From the NCBI GenBank assembly GCA_020536535.1, contig JAHLWZ010000807.1, positions 62,001 to 126,000 on the forward strand: a stretch of DNA of 64,000 nt, written 5' to 3'. The stretch is from Pelomyxa schiedti (lineage: Eukaryota; Evosea; Pelobiontida; Pelomyxidae). Below the pieces are notes generated by a model. The model saw only the letters and a program-made list of their open reading frames with translations, did not search any database and was not told the origin of the DNA. Position 1 is the stretch's first letter. Each line of letters opens with the position of its first letter. A program made the position numbers and the translations under genes. This document shows, piece by piece, positions 11,408 to 23,400 of this stretch.

Positions 11408-13869
11408 ATGATGCACGGGGGTGATGGTGGCACCGGTGGCAGCGGCAGCGGAGACGTAAGTGTTGCGATGTCCAATTCTACGGCGGTTGGATCTGCGAGG
11501 GTTTTGGTGGTTGGTGCGGGGGGGATTGGCTGCGAGCTAGTTAAAGATCTGGCGCTGTGTGGGTTCAGGGGCGTAACTGTTGCTGATTTGGACACCATTG
11601 ACTTGAGCAACTTGAACCGGCAGTTTTTGTTTCGCAGAAACCACATCGGCTCGTCAAAGGCAAAGGTAAGCTTGTCCAAATTCAAAGGGTGGAAGCTCCA
11701 ATTTCCTTTCTTTTCTTAGGCATTCCGTCTCGCATTTTCCTGTTCTTTTTTTTCTTTTCTCCCTCTTTGTCTCAGTACTATTTCGCTTTAAGCTTTGTTT
11801 TAGAACATTTTTCTTTAAAATTCATTGGTTCCAGGTTGCGTGTGAGGCAGTGAATAAGATGAGACCCAGTGCAAATTTTGTACCACTTCACACAAACATC
11901 AAATCTCCTGACTTGGGTGCCAACTTCTTCCAAGAGTTTGACTTGGTGATCAACGCACTGGATAATCTTGGTTAGAATTACGTCTGTGTGCTTTGTTTTA
12001 TTCATCCAGTCAGATGCCAGAAGGCATGTCAACAGGTTGTGTGTGTCGCTTGGTAAACCCCTTATTGAAAGTGCCACTGAGGGTTACCTGGGACAGCTCA
12101 CGACAATCCTTCCAGTAATAAACTGCCTGCTCTCCCCGAGCTGATAGATTGTAGGGCGAGACTGAATGCTTTGAATGTCAACCCAAGCAAGCACCAAAGT
12201 CGTTTGCTGTTTGTACAATCCGTTCCAATCCTTCCGAACCAGTTCACTGCATACACTGGGCAAAAATGCTTTTTGGGTTAATTTTTTCCACCCTTGTGCA
12301 TTCGCTTATTCTTGTTAGCCATATTTGGGGTGTGCAAGATGACTCTAATGCTGTAACTGACCTTACAACCATTGTTTCACAACCTGGTCAGTCTCCTACT
12401 AATATGGCACTTGCTATATTTGACAAGGCAAGTTACTTTCGAATTATAGGTTTGCTAAACCGTTCTCCAAGGTATTTAACAAAGACATTGTGACTCTCGC
12501 CTCAATGGATAAACTGTGGACAGGACGGAAACCACCAACTCCTCTTGTTTTTGATGAGGTGGTATCAGCATCATCCACTAGTTCATCCTCTCCTACCGAT
12601 TTACAAGCAGTGTGGAGCATTGCTACGTGCTGTCACAAATTTGTGGAAAGGTTTTGCCTTGTACTCTTGGGGATTTCCACTAAGAAGTTCTAGTGTTGTG
12701 GAACTGGCGGCCTACAGTGCAACACTATCACAAAAACTAGTCTGGGACAAGGATCATCCAGCCTCACTTTGCTTTGTCACTTGTGCTGCCAATATAAGAG
12801 CTCACATCTTTGGCATCCCTATGCAGAGCCAGTTTGATGTCAAAGGTTGCCCCCACCCTCTTTCCTTATGGACCCATATTCTCTAGCTGTTGCTGGAAAT
12901 ATCATACCTGCCATTGCAACCAGCAATGCAATAGTAGCTGGAATGGTTGCGATTGAAGCCATGAAGGTTGTCACTGGTAACAAGGCTGCCTGTAAAATGG
13001 TAAGCCAAAGAAATCAAGGCTACTAAGTATACCAGTAAAATACATATTATCTCAGACTTTTGCTCTTCCCTCTCTGCCCTTTCCCTCATCCAAATTCTTT
13101 CCTAGCTTGGGAAGAATACCGTGGGGTGTTTATTAGAACCCCCAGGTCCACCCCCTCTTTCATAGAAAAAATACACTTTTAAACCTACAAATGAAGTTTT
13201 AACTCTTTGAAGGTTTTCCTTCGTAGATACCCTGCCAACAAACAATTCTTCCTTCCTTCACGGATTTCTCCTCCAAATCCGCGCTGCTTTGTATGCAGCC
13301 ACAAGTGTATTGACTTGCGCATTGACACGATTGCGTGCACACTTACACACTTTGCTGAAGCAGTTCTTAAGCGAATTTTATCATTCAACATGCCTTCTGT
13401 AATGAAAGAGAGCACGTGCGTTGTAGTATTTTTCAGCTTCTCCTCACCCTTTTTTCCCCAAGTATCATTTTTGAAACCGGGGACGATATGGACGAATATG
13501 AAGCTGCGAACTATGCAAGACAAAAAGTGAAGACACTTCATCAAGTTGGCATTGTGGACAACACCCTTCTAACCGTAGAAGACCTAACACAAGATTTTAC
13601 ACTCGATATCCACATTGTGCACACGTAAGCACAACAACTAAGCAACACAGTACCAATAATCAATTCCACAATACAGGAAGTTCGCACCAGTTGAGGGTGA
13701 GGATGACAAGCTGTTTGAAATTGATGCCGGACAGGTTCAAGTACCTGAAGCAAAACCAACAGCAGCAGCAACAACTCCCGCTGTTGCTCCCACTGTCTCA
13801 ACAACTACAGAGGCTGATGACGATGATGATTGTTGTGTTGTTGTTCTCCCACAAAAGAGGAAACATTGA
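11408..13869 (+). CDS. UBA2: SUMO-activating enzyme subunit 2 (UBA2/SAE2)
   Basis: Catalytic subunit of the nuclear SUMO E1. It adenylates SUMO with SAE1, holds it as a thioester and passes it to UBC9. The nucleotide-binding loop [12 protein letters not shown] is near residue 35 and is followed by [11 protein letters not shown]. The first zinc pair is ECFEC. The active-site Cys lies in [12 protein letters not shown]. The conserved block [16 protein letters not shown] and the second zinc pair RCFVC follow. The ubiquitin-like domain comes next, then a tail of five Asp plus CCVVVL, which looks like a SUMO-interacting motif, ending in basic KRKH. Introns located by homology: 11666-11834, 11971-12013, 12115-12154, 12277-12318, 12428-12471 (GC-AG), 12651-12684, 12846-12886 and 13000-13212, with one or two more near 13.4 and 13.63 kb. 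An alternative start is Met at 11471. The stop is TGA, 36 bp from the convergent neighbour. Confidence 0.95.
12428..12471 (+). other. GC-AG intron in UBA2
   Basis: Begins gcaagt and ends ccaag. Removing it joins IFDK to VFNKDI in frame, as the family requires. No GT donor gives the same join. Confidence 0.75.
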
Positions 13870-13905
13870 AATAAGAGAACCTTTACATTGCAACATTCAT
13901 TTTTT

Positions 13906-16015
13906 TTATTTTGTCTTTTTGTTTGTCCAGTAGCCAATGGGCAGGGTTGTGGAACTTGGGCGAATCGTCAGAGTTCCATCAGAGTTCGAGGTTAGAGTTC
14001 CGTAGATAGTGCCACTGTTGGAAAGGGTAGTGATGAGACTCTCGGCAGTTACAACCCAAGTGGAGCTGGTATCCACGGTCACAGTGATATTGTTGTACCC
14101 GTTGTAGTAGAGCTTGTTGGCCACTTGGGCAAGGCTAAAGTACTCATTTATCGTGAAGTATGTGTTCTGGTAGGAAACCCAGGATTCACTTGCTTTTACC
14201 TATGTGGCTCTGAGTGCGATGTGAAGTTTTCCTTATTGAGCATACTTGGGCGTTTTTAATTGCTAAGCTTCCTTCGTATGTAACATGAATTGTGGCAGTT
14301 GCAGCAATAGCAGCATTCAATGTTGCCCCGTTGGAGAGTGTTACTTCCAGTGAAGGAGCTTTCTGCCCATAGTAACCAGCACCGTGGTAGATATCACCAG
14401 TGACTGTAACGGCGTCAAGAGTGAGTGAGGCTTTGTTGTCAGATCCCGCGGAAGTTGGAGCCGGCCAACCAGCTGCCTCGGAATGGAAAGTGTTGAAGGT
14501 GATAGGACTTAGATTAGAAGTTCCTGTTGTAGTATCATCGTTGTCCATTACCTGCTCCCACTGGTCAGAAATATGAATGTGTGTAAAGATTTATTCCACC
14601 TGCATAAGAATGCCATTGCCAGAAGATATAACGGAGCCAGAGGTGACACTGTACGAAGCAGAACAGCCCGTCATTACCACGAAGGTTGTCCACCCAGTTG
14701 TAACCACAGTTCCTCTTTCAATTACAACTGATGAATTGAATTCATGCGCGGCGAATCCAAAGGTGTCAGACAGAAGTGTGCTGACTTTGCTTTCCGTTGC
14801 TGTGTAAGTCTTTGAAGCAGATCCATAGGCGTCGTAAAGAACATAAGTTTCTCCTGCTACGAGGTCTGTCCATGTGCACTTACCACCAGTTAATACAGCG
14901 CACTGTGTGCCAACGCTTAAGGTTACTCCGTACCAATGAGTTATTGCATCTCCAATGAGGTATGTGCCATAGCCAGAACGGTTTGTATAGGGATTTGGGG
15001 TTTGAAAAGGAACAGTCCCGTCTGAATTGGCCTGTTGCATAGGATAATCTGCCCCCAAGAGTGTAATCTTAGTATTTACGACATTCATCACGGGGTTTTC
15101 TGGAAGGTCGATTGACAGAACTGCCCACTGTGCAGCAGCCACTTCTGAATCTATCATATGCAGTGTTGGATAATCTCCTAGCAACAATACAGTTCGACTA
15201 GTCCCCATGACACCTTAACATTTGGTTGGTGTGCACAACGAAAGAAGGGAAAGAATAAAAACCTAGAGTCCAGGGAGCAGCGACCATAGAAGATTCTCCT
15301 GCATTGTTTACATAATCGCTGTATAAGGTTCCACCCCAGCTGGTAATCTTGCTTTTTTCTACAGAAACTATGCCCCCTGAGTCCACAAATATAGCAGATT
15401 TCGCAACTCCTCGCGTATAGATTGTAGTGTTTGTTATGGAGAGCTTTGTTCCTCCAAACACAGCTATTCCTGCTCCGAGACCAGTGAAGTCACTCGTATC
15501 CTTTCCGTCAGCAGTTGTCACGTCTTCAATTACCGCATTGGAAAGGCTGTAAGCGGCTCCAGAATTCAATATGACAGAGTTGAAACCACTAAACTCGGAG
15601 TAGAGGTCGACGGTAGAGCTTCGCTTGATACAATCAAAAACAGACTTGGCTTTCACACACCCGGTGGAATCAAAGTAGTAACCAGGGCGGTATGCATAAA
15701 CATCCCTTGTCGCTGACTGCTCCAACTCAGTAAGGGAGCCAATTGTGCCAACTGCTGAAGTAGTCACACTTGTTACTTTGCCGGTTGTACAAGCAGAGCC
15801 ATCAGTGGAGCTGATTGGAACTCCGCTGCATAGATATGTGATATATGATGTAGGTGGTGTATATAAGGTGGAATTTGTTCTTTCTGGCACCAAGGAAGAA
15901 TTATAATGCCGTCTCACCTGGAAAGTGAGGTTGGTCTGTCACTAAGAAATGAAACCATTATTACGTGGCAATGAGAGGGGAAAATACATGTGAGGAGGAC
16001 TCTGAGAGAAAGCAT
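13906..16015 (-). CDS. Secreted beta-helix-like Ser/Thr-rich protein
   Basis: The likely start is ATG 16015, giving a short hydrophobic leader (MLSLRVLLTCIF). A very short intron would then join the leader to the main exon, which covers about 15.2-15.92 kb. The protein has many short beta-prone, Asn/Gly/Ser/Thr-rich units such as AVFGGTKLSITNTTIYT and SGGIVSVEKSKITSWGG. These resemble right-handed parallel beta-helix repeats of secreted adhesins or polysaccharide lyases. No catalytic motif is recognisable. The C-terminus (PIGYWTNKKTK) is not hydrophobic, so the product is probably secreted rather than anchored. It ends 36 bp from UBA2, tail to tail. Function unknown; the fold is inferred from pattern only. 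Confidence 0.65.
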
Positions 16016-16532
16016 AGAGACAACAGAAAGAACAAGGAAAGGTGAATGTTGTGAATGACAGCTCTCGCCACGACGTGTCTCATTGCAATGCCAATGCCTA
16101 GGGGATATTCTGGTATTTCTTTATCTTTGTTTGCTTATTTGGGGCACCACTCCCCCACTCTTTACATTCATTTCCGGAGATCGCAACGCATGTTCAGCAT
16201 TGTGTGTCAGTTCCGGTCATTTTCTACTTTTTTTTTACCAAATGAGGAACGCAGGTACACCTGTTTCCGTAGGTTTCCGTAGTCTCACTAATGTCACGAA
16301 ATTGCACACAACGTGTCCGAAATGCCTTTCGCTAACGTGAGGCTTATTGATGACACAATTCCAGCAGTGGTGTCGTGCTCGAACAGTCTTCAAAGGTGAT
16401 AGATTCCTTCCTCTTCTGGTGACACGAGCGGAGGATAAGACACCACAATATCCTTCCTCATAGTACGTAGTAAAAAATGCTGGTTCCTTTCTGATTTGTG
16501 GTAACAGAAAAAGGAGCACACAACAAAAAGTT

Positions 16533-16814
16533 TCAATCACAAGACTGTTTGTGGTGTGGGGTAGAGTTTTGTTGGCAGTTTTGGAAGTAATGACTGCAGT
16601 CTGGACAAGGTTCCATCCAGGAGATATCCCCGAAAAACTCGCTATCTCCCACGCTGCTACGCCGACAATGTGCACACGTCCCCAGCACATTATTGTGTTT
16701 TTCGTTTGTTAGCAACACGAGAAATTTTCTGTGCTCCTGGGCAAAACTAGGAGATCCGATGTAGAATCTGCTTAAGTTGTGGTACTTGGAGGACTCTGTG
16801 AGGCGTGATAACAT
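16533..16814 (-). CDS. Small MYND-type zinc-finger protein (candidate)
   Basis: A 93-codon frame starts at ATG 16814. Its second half reads CAHC, then a 17-residue spacer ending ISWMEP, then CPDC, SHYFQNCQQ and HHKQSC. This follows the MYND layout of Cys pairs, YxxxCQ and HKxxC. MYND fingers bind short proline-rich peptides. The N-terminal half (LSRFYIGSPSFAQEHRKFL) is not recognised. The frame begins only 40 bp after the stop of the LRR gene on the same strand, which is tight. Further exons down to about 16.2 kb, where another frame stays open, are possible. It could instead be chance or a decayed gene. Confidence 0.4.
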   Translation of the reverse strand: MLSRLTESSKYHNLSRFYIGSPSFAQEHRKFLVLLTNEKHNNVLGTCAHCRRSSVGDSEFFGDISWMEPCPDCSHYFQNCQQNSTPHHKQSCD

Positions 16815-16853
16815 TGATGAAGAAAAATTGCCTGTTCTTTTTAATAAACAACC

Positions 16854-19800
16854 TCAAACAATAATACATAGGGCCAAAACGAATAGTAACAGAATGGGGA
16901 GTGTGGAAGCAGCCTTTGGGGCAGAGTTGGAATTGGAGCCAGACAGTACCACTACATCCACAACAATGCAGGAATCTGGGTCAGTGTGCTGTGTGACCTT
17001 TTTGGTAATTGTAATTACTTTTGTATGCTTGTTGTGAATTAACATACATTGCCTTGGTATAGATCGCTGTTCTCATCAATAACAATATCCTCCATAATGA
17101 GTATTACTTCATCTGTTGTGAAATCCACACAAATAATTGTGAAATTGACTGAGACATCAGTCATTATCACAGTTATTGCTGATGTGCCAGTTTCCCTCTT
17201 CTCACCGGTGCATGAGGAATCCATTCTCAATGAAATAGAGTTCACATAAACATAGTCTGAGCTAGTTCCCAAAGCAGAAGCTATGTCTTGGGAAAACTGA
17301 GAACCAAAGGTAGATGGCAAGGTGGATATGCACTCTGTATTATGTTAGCGTTCCGTGGGGTGGCCAAAACTGCTCACCAGAGAAGACCAATTGAAGGCCA
17401 AAGGTGACTCTTGGTTCATCTGAGAGCGTTACATTCCCTCAAGAAAGACACTAGTAAATACCTGGTTGCTTTACACTGCTACACACGTCAGACCAAATCA
17501 ATGCACTAGTGCCGGGGAAACACCCCCGGGCACAGTCCCGCGATGGTGGCGGAATGCCGGGTCCATAGCAAACAGTGTCTATATAGCATGAGCCGGCGCT
17601 CACACAAGAGCAAACTGCCGCGGGTTTTGGGTCAATCCTGTTACAAATACAATTGGTAGGAACTGTAGCACAATCGACGCAAGCGTCAGTTAAGGTACTT
17701 TTTGTTGGTAAGTAAATTGTGAAAGGGTGTTACAGGAACAATACCAGTACGGAATCGTAGAAAGCTTGCTTGTTTCCCCGTACACATAGGTTGCTTCTAG
17801 ATTTCTATTGTTACAGGTTAATTGTTATTAAGCAGTAGTTGAATTAAAAAATTACAGGGTTTGTAAGTAACCAAGAGCGGACAAAGAAGAAGGGATTGTG
17901 CCTCCAATATCAGTATTACGAAGTGAACTGCACAAGTAAAGTTACTTTACTTGCTTAAGTGAAGAGAAATACAGATCACGCAATGATGATAAGTTCCCAA
18001 AAGTTTCTGGTATTGTGCCAGAAATATCGTTCTGCTGGAGATGACTAGAAAAATCAGCCAAAGTTATAATTGTATGTTGGTTACAGAATTTGTAGTTTAC
18101 TCATGTTCCCAATCTCCAAGGGTATTGTGCCTTGCAGACTATTGTCATTGAGATAAAGTGCTGTTAGTGATGACAAAGAGGAAAAGCAGGCAGGTATTCC
18201 TCCTGTGATATTGTTTACTGAGACATCTCTAACACTGTAAGACTAAACAATAATTTTTCAAAAATACAGGTTCTGTAGCATTTGAAGCAAGCAGAATGTT
18301 GTAGGTATTTGGCTATCAAAGTGATTCCCTCCAAGGTATCTTCAGAAAAATTAGGGAAAGAAAAGGAAATGCAATACTACAAAGAATTAATCTGTGTAAG
18401 GCTAGACAAAGCTGGCAGAGAGCCAGAAAATGAGTTTTCTCCAAGATTTCTTGTTCAATTAAATAAAAAAAGAAAAAAAAATAGCTATTTACATGTATGT
18501 GAGGCTTGACATTGAAGAGAGGGATGCAGGGATTGTGCCACGAATCTCGTTTTGAAAAATAGACCTTTGTTGCATGAGCACGAATGGGGGACTAAAGTCC
18601 TTACAGGGTAACTAGATTTGACAGGTTTGAGATAGATTCTGGCAGGCTGGTCAATCCATTATAATCGATTACTCTTTTGTTTTTTTTTTGTTTGGAAAAA
18701 AATCACTGGAGTGAAAATCGTACAAGGTTCTCAGCCCTGTGTTCACCACAGTGACGTTAGGAAATGGCCCAGAGAACGAGTTCGTGCTAAGGAGACTGAA
18801 AAAGAATTAAAAAGAGGGATAGAGGTCTTTTCAGAGAAACATTTCATTTGCAGGAAGACGAAACAGGCTGGAAGGTATAGTTCCCGTAAAGTTATTTTCC
18901 CGCAAGTCTCTGGCACACCTTAGCGCATACATGATGTTGTGAAGATAACATACAAAAACCAAAGGCTTTGTGCATTTCCAAAGGATGTTGGGATTGAACC
19001 ATGGATTTTGTTTGATTGCAAATCTCTGAAAAAAAAAATGGTTACATTGCCAGTGCATTAGAATGGACATGCGTACAGATCAATGAGTGACCCAATAAAA
19101 TGGAAATCTGGCATGGTTCCTGTTATCGCGTTGTGACACAAAGAACTACTCAATAATGAGCTTTCAAACGTATTGAACAACATACATGCGCTGAAGGAAC
19201 GGAAGGGGCGCCAGTGTATCGAGTGTACCTCCAATCCAGTTGTCATTGAGAGCTCTAGAGATTATCAGTAATAAAATTGATTTCAATGTGCACACAATGT
19301 CCGTAGGTTCACAAGCTGTGATAACGTAGTAGGAATTGTACCCGAAAGAGCACTGTTACTTATCCGCCTTTGTAAGAGACTGCATTTAGAACAAGGAGAA
19401 AACGAAGTTGGCCATACAGCAGTTGAAGGGTGGTGAGATTCCCCAGGGAGTCTGGAAGCGGACCAGTAATGCCACAAGCAAAAAAGACCCTGACAAGAAT
19501 GAGAGGAGTTCCAAAACCAGAGGGAATCAGACATTTCTGTGATGTTTCCAAAAGCTGACACACATGACGGCAGTGATCCCACCATGGGTTCATAAGATAA
19601 CTCCCTAAATTAAACACGCAGGGGTGTGAGTTTCATTACATAATCATTCTGAAATAATTCAACTCCATAAGCAACACATTATTTAGAACAGAATAGAATA
19701 GAATACACACAGTTTCATCAGATGATAGTCACTCCAACAAGTCACCCCTTTTAGGGGCATATCACACGCAGTTGAAAATGTACAGGGATTAACAGAAACA

Positions 19801-19964
19801 TTCCCCCAGCCGGTCACACCCATAAGCTTCATTTGGCAAAGGCAGTCCGCCTCCATTTGCCACGAGTCCCTTTTGGCCAAAATTGCGCTGCAGCATTGAG
19901 CCCCGAGCACGACGGCAACGGCTACTACAACGGCTGCAGCAATCCCACAACGCGCACACGGCAT
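16854..19964 (-). CDS. Leucine-rich-repeat surface protein with Cys-rich region and C-terminal anchor
   Basis: ATG 19964 starts a signal peptide (hydrophobic AAAVVVAVAVVLG). Next comes a plant-type LRR cap: Trp-rich, with VNPCTF and GVTCW. From about 19.6 to 17.85 kb there are many short exons with LRR units of the plant xxGTIPxxL kind (FTGTIPSSLF, LSGTIPTTLSQL, ITGTMPDF). A Cys-rich segment at about 17.47-17.70 kb (VDCATVPTNCICN, SCVSAGSCYIDTVC) precedes a beta-rich membrane-proximal domain (17.04-17.33 kb). The last exon ends in a Ser/Asn-rich spacer plus a hydrophobic tail (PILLLFVLALCIIV), which suits a GPI anchor. The last intron ends at the VTQHTDPDSC exon. The product is an extracellular ligand- or prey-binding protein by inference. 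No kinase domain follows. Confidence 0.8.
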
Positions 19965-20270
19965 CACGTGCTTGGTGTTTTTATATTAGTTAGTAATTTG
20001 TGGCCAAGGGGCACACTATGAGTGATTCCCTTTTTCGATTTTCCGTTTGGCGACTTCGAAGGCACGCCCTACTGCGATCTATTACCATCTAGTGATATTA
20101 CCGGCTCTTGCACGTCCCTTAGGTGCAATTCTTTGATCGTTACACTAACGGAGATGAGGCTCACTAGTGTCCCTTCCGATCTGGGCGAAGAAGATCATTG
20201 CTGCGTGAGGGTGGCCGTTTTATGCCGTGGAGAAGTGCAGTTTCGTTACGGCATTTGTTGTTACATAAAA
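19965..20270. other. Intergenic, 306 bp
   Basis: Lies between the start of the LRR gene and the end of the ROCO gene, both on the minus strand. I see no gene or structured RNA. Confidence 0.5.
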
Positions 20271-20475
20271 TCAAAATTTGGTGTCTGCCGGCAAGGGACG
20301 GCACGGAGTGTCGTTGCCGGAATCTGCGCATGTGCCTTCGCTACAAATAAGCATGCGGCATGCTGTGCAACAAAGAATTGTGGTTCCGGCTGTGCAAGAA
20401 TTGTTAAAGTTCCATATAGGGCATAAAGTGAATTTGAATTTGGGCTTAAGTACCTTTCATGAGAGCACTGCATAT
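20271..20475 (-). other. C-terminal Cys-rich finger exons of the ROCO kinase
   Basis: Splicing out 20390-20453 (GT-AG) continues the frame past an apparent stop at 20446. It adds a pattern CAIC, eleven residues, CCTAC, CSEGTC and a later PCR, that is CX2C-X11-C-C-X2-C-X4-C-X4-C. This looks like a two-zinc binding finger. Without splicing the protein would end right after CAICSALMKGT and keep only half the finger. Confidence 0.65.
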
Positions 20476-23400
20476 AGCACAAGGAATGTCATTGTCTGTA
20501 GTGGATGGAATGAAGTTGTGTGATTTGTTTTCATTGGTATGGGCTGTGGCTGCTGTAATAGTTGCTGTGTTGCTGTGGGAATGCACGTGGGCGTGGACGT
20601 GGCTGTGGCTGTGAGTGCGGCTGTGACTGTGACTGTGACTATTGCTGCGGTTGCGTGTTGTGCCCTGCAAAAGCACCGAGGATGAAGCGCTTGGTCGTAG
20701 CTTTTGGAACGCTTCGTGAGTTGGGGATGTGTCTTGATCACTGAGAGCTCCGGGATCCATATCCTCGGACTTGGCGCTTGCGGTGGAGTTGCGCCTTCCG
20801 CTTGTTTTTGATCCGCGTTCACTAGAAGATGCATCTTCAGTTGAACGCGGGGTGACTCTTGGTGATTCCCTTTCCATTTCCGGTATGTTCAGCGCTGGAA
20901 TATTTAGTGGAGGGCCACCCTCTTTGTCTCTCCGTTGTTTTCTTTCTTCTCTTGCTTTCTTTCTCTCTTCTCTTGACTTCCTTAGTTCTCCAGTTGGTCG
21001 AAATTCCCCTTCGACGTCTTGGCCTGGGCTTCTGCTCTCAAATGATTCCTGCAGTCCCTCAACTCTCTCTACTTGTCCAGTACTGAGTCTTCTTTCAGAT
21101 CCCCCAATGGCTCTTTCAATTTCTTCTGCTTTTCTTCTAGCATCTTCTAGGCGGTTGTGCTCCCCTGTCATATCTTTGCCTGATGTGGAGAGCGGATTGT
21201 GTATATCCAAAGTTGACTCGTCTTTGTGTTCAGTTTTTATAATGTCAATTTCGTGCTTTGAGTGACTTCGGCTCCTTTTTTCCTTTTTAAGTTCCGGTTC
21301 AGGGGAAGTATCCGGTGTTCCATGAGCCTCGGGAGGGACAAACGCAGGGACAGGATTTAATTCTCGGTCATCACCGTCTTTATGGGTTTCAGTAGCGCAC
21401 GAAGGGTCACTCTTCCTGTCACTGGGTGGAGGTGTTTTCTTCCTCGAGAGTAGTAAAAACGAACCTCCTCCAACGGAAGTTTGGTTCCTAGACTTCGAAC
21501 TACTGAGGCTAGGAGAGCTTTGAGACGGAGTTAACTGGGAGATGTGTGACCGAGAAAGCTTCGGGGATTGGGTCCCAGTCTGTTCTGGCGGGGTATCGGT
21601 GTTCCTGGGGGATAGGGAGGAGCTAGTTGATGGCGGTGGTGCCAGAGAGTTTGAAGGTGGTGCTGCTGGGCCTGATACCGACATACTTTTACTGTGCCCA
21701 TGTCGAAGTGAAAGAAATGTTGCAGCACGACGAACTTGTGATAATGACGAAGGTGATGAAGCAGAGGGTGATGTAGGCGAACTAGAAAGTGATGCATAGC
21801 TAAGACTAGGGGCTGTGAGCCCATTGAGTAATGCTTGGGCCTCAGGACTTAGTGGGAGGGGTTGTTTTACATGCTCACGTGGGGAGGTAGGCGGGGATAT
21901 TCGAAATCGGATGCCGCTATCCTCCTTTACACAAGAAGTAATGTTTTCGGCAGAAGGTGCTCTCCGTCGAGTGGGTGTTTCAACTGCAGCCACTACTGGG
22001 GCGGATTTAACATCCTCTTCTGGAAAAGCTTGTATACTTTATTAGGAGTAAGATAAGGGGAGGGGCTAACGTGGGGGTTCTCCAAAGGCATAGCAGCCAA
22101 TTCCAGATTTGGGATGAACGAATGTATAAAACAAAAGTCTTCTGTATGTCACCAAAAAAGTAACAGTACGGAAAGTGTTACCTTGAAAAATAAAACATCC
22201 TCGTAATAAAATAGCCTTTGAGAGAGATTGTCTTCACGGAAGTAAAGTTCACTGGGTGCCAAATGATAATTGAACCTTCTTGGTCACATGAACACATATA
22301 ACTACGGAGAACAATGTAATAGGCTTCTTTTAATCAGTGGGACTACCTTTCACATGGTGTAAGCCAGGTGATGTCCGCATCATGGCCTACAAGAGTAGCA
22401 ACTATATTCTACAAAGAGTCAATAGGCACTGTAAACAACTCCCTTACTTTTTTATCGCAATCAAACACTAATATCTTTGCTTTACTAGCTGCCCATACAC
22501 GCTTATTAAGATAAATGCATGATGAAAACCGAGCGGCAATATCTGCCAATACTATAGACAAAGAGCAGGGAGGAAGTAAAAATAACCTGTTATCGATCTC
22601 TGAGTAGTCATAGTTAAAGCATCCAGAATAACAACTTTATTCCAACATCCGACCCATACAGTGTCGTCACAGTCACATAAAACCATGAAGTTAATGTTTA
22701 CGGTTTTGTCAAATGTGACACGGTTAACAACTTCACGCGTCTGAGGTACGTTATTTGGCATTCACATGGTTTTGAGATACCGAAGGATCAACTGAAACAA
22801 TTGTATATTCAGTTGGGCAGGAACTCCAAACTCGTATGGTGTCCTTTGCCGTTACTAACAGAAGTTGGGCTATAGATTGTTTGAACCCATGGAGAGGAAG
22901 TTCTTCTTTTTTTGTCATAGTCTGAAAGAGATGAATTTGAAAAGAGTGAAAATGAGGCGGACCTGTAAGTCGAATACTATTACAATACCCAATTCAGAAC
23001 TGGCCCAAAGTTCGTCCTTTACAAAAATTATGCTATATATCCTTGTTTTATGTTCCAAATCTAGATTTGGCCCTAGGGAAGAGCCTTTACTTTTTGTTAA
23101 GTGCCGCACAGTCCCATCTGCAAAAGAAAACTGGAAGAAATTAGTACAAAGACAAATAGAGGGAAACAACCCACAATGCACCCGCATTTTCAGTGATGCA
23201 CCAGGACTTAGCTTCATCATAGACTTGCCACAAAGATGAAACCTCTGGCAACTCGGGAAGCTCAACACCTAGTTTGGCAGAAAGATTCAGTACCCTGTGA
23301 GAAGGTTTAAAACGAACGTGGTTCCTCTTCTTTTTCTTCCATCGGTCTGTGAGGCAGCTCCAGCATGTCCTCAAGCTCAGAAGTCAGGCTTTCAGCTGAA

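Noticed and set aside
10804-11685. 293-codon minus-strand frame covering the RNF213-like start and the UBA2 first exon
   Set aside because: Only the part from the Met at 11169 matches RNF213-like sequence. The upstream part is antisense to UBA2.
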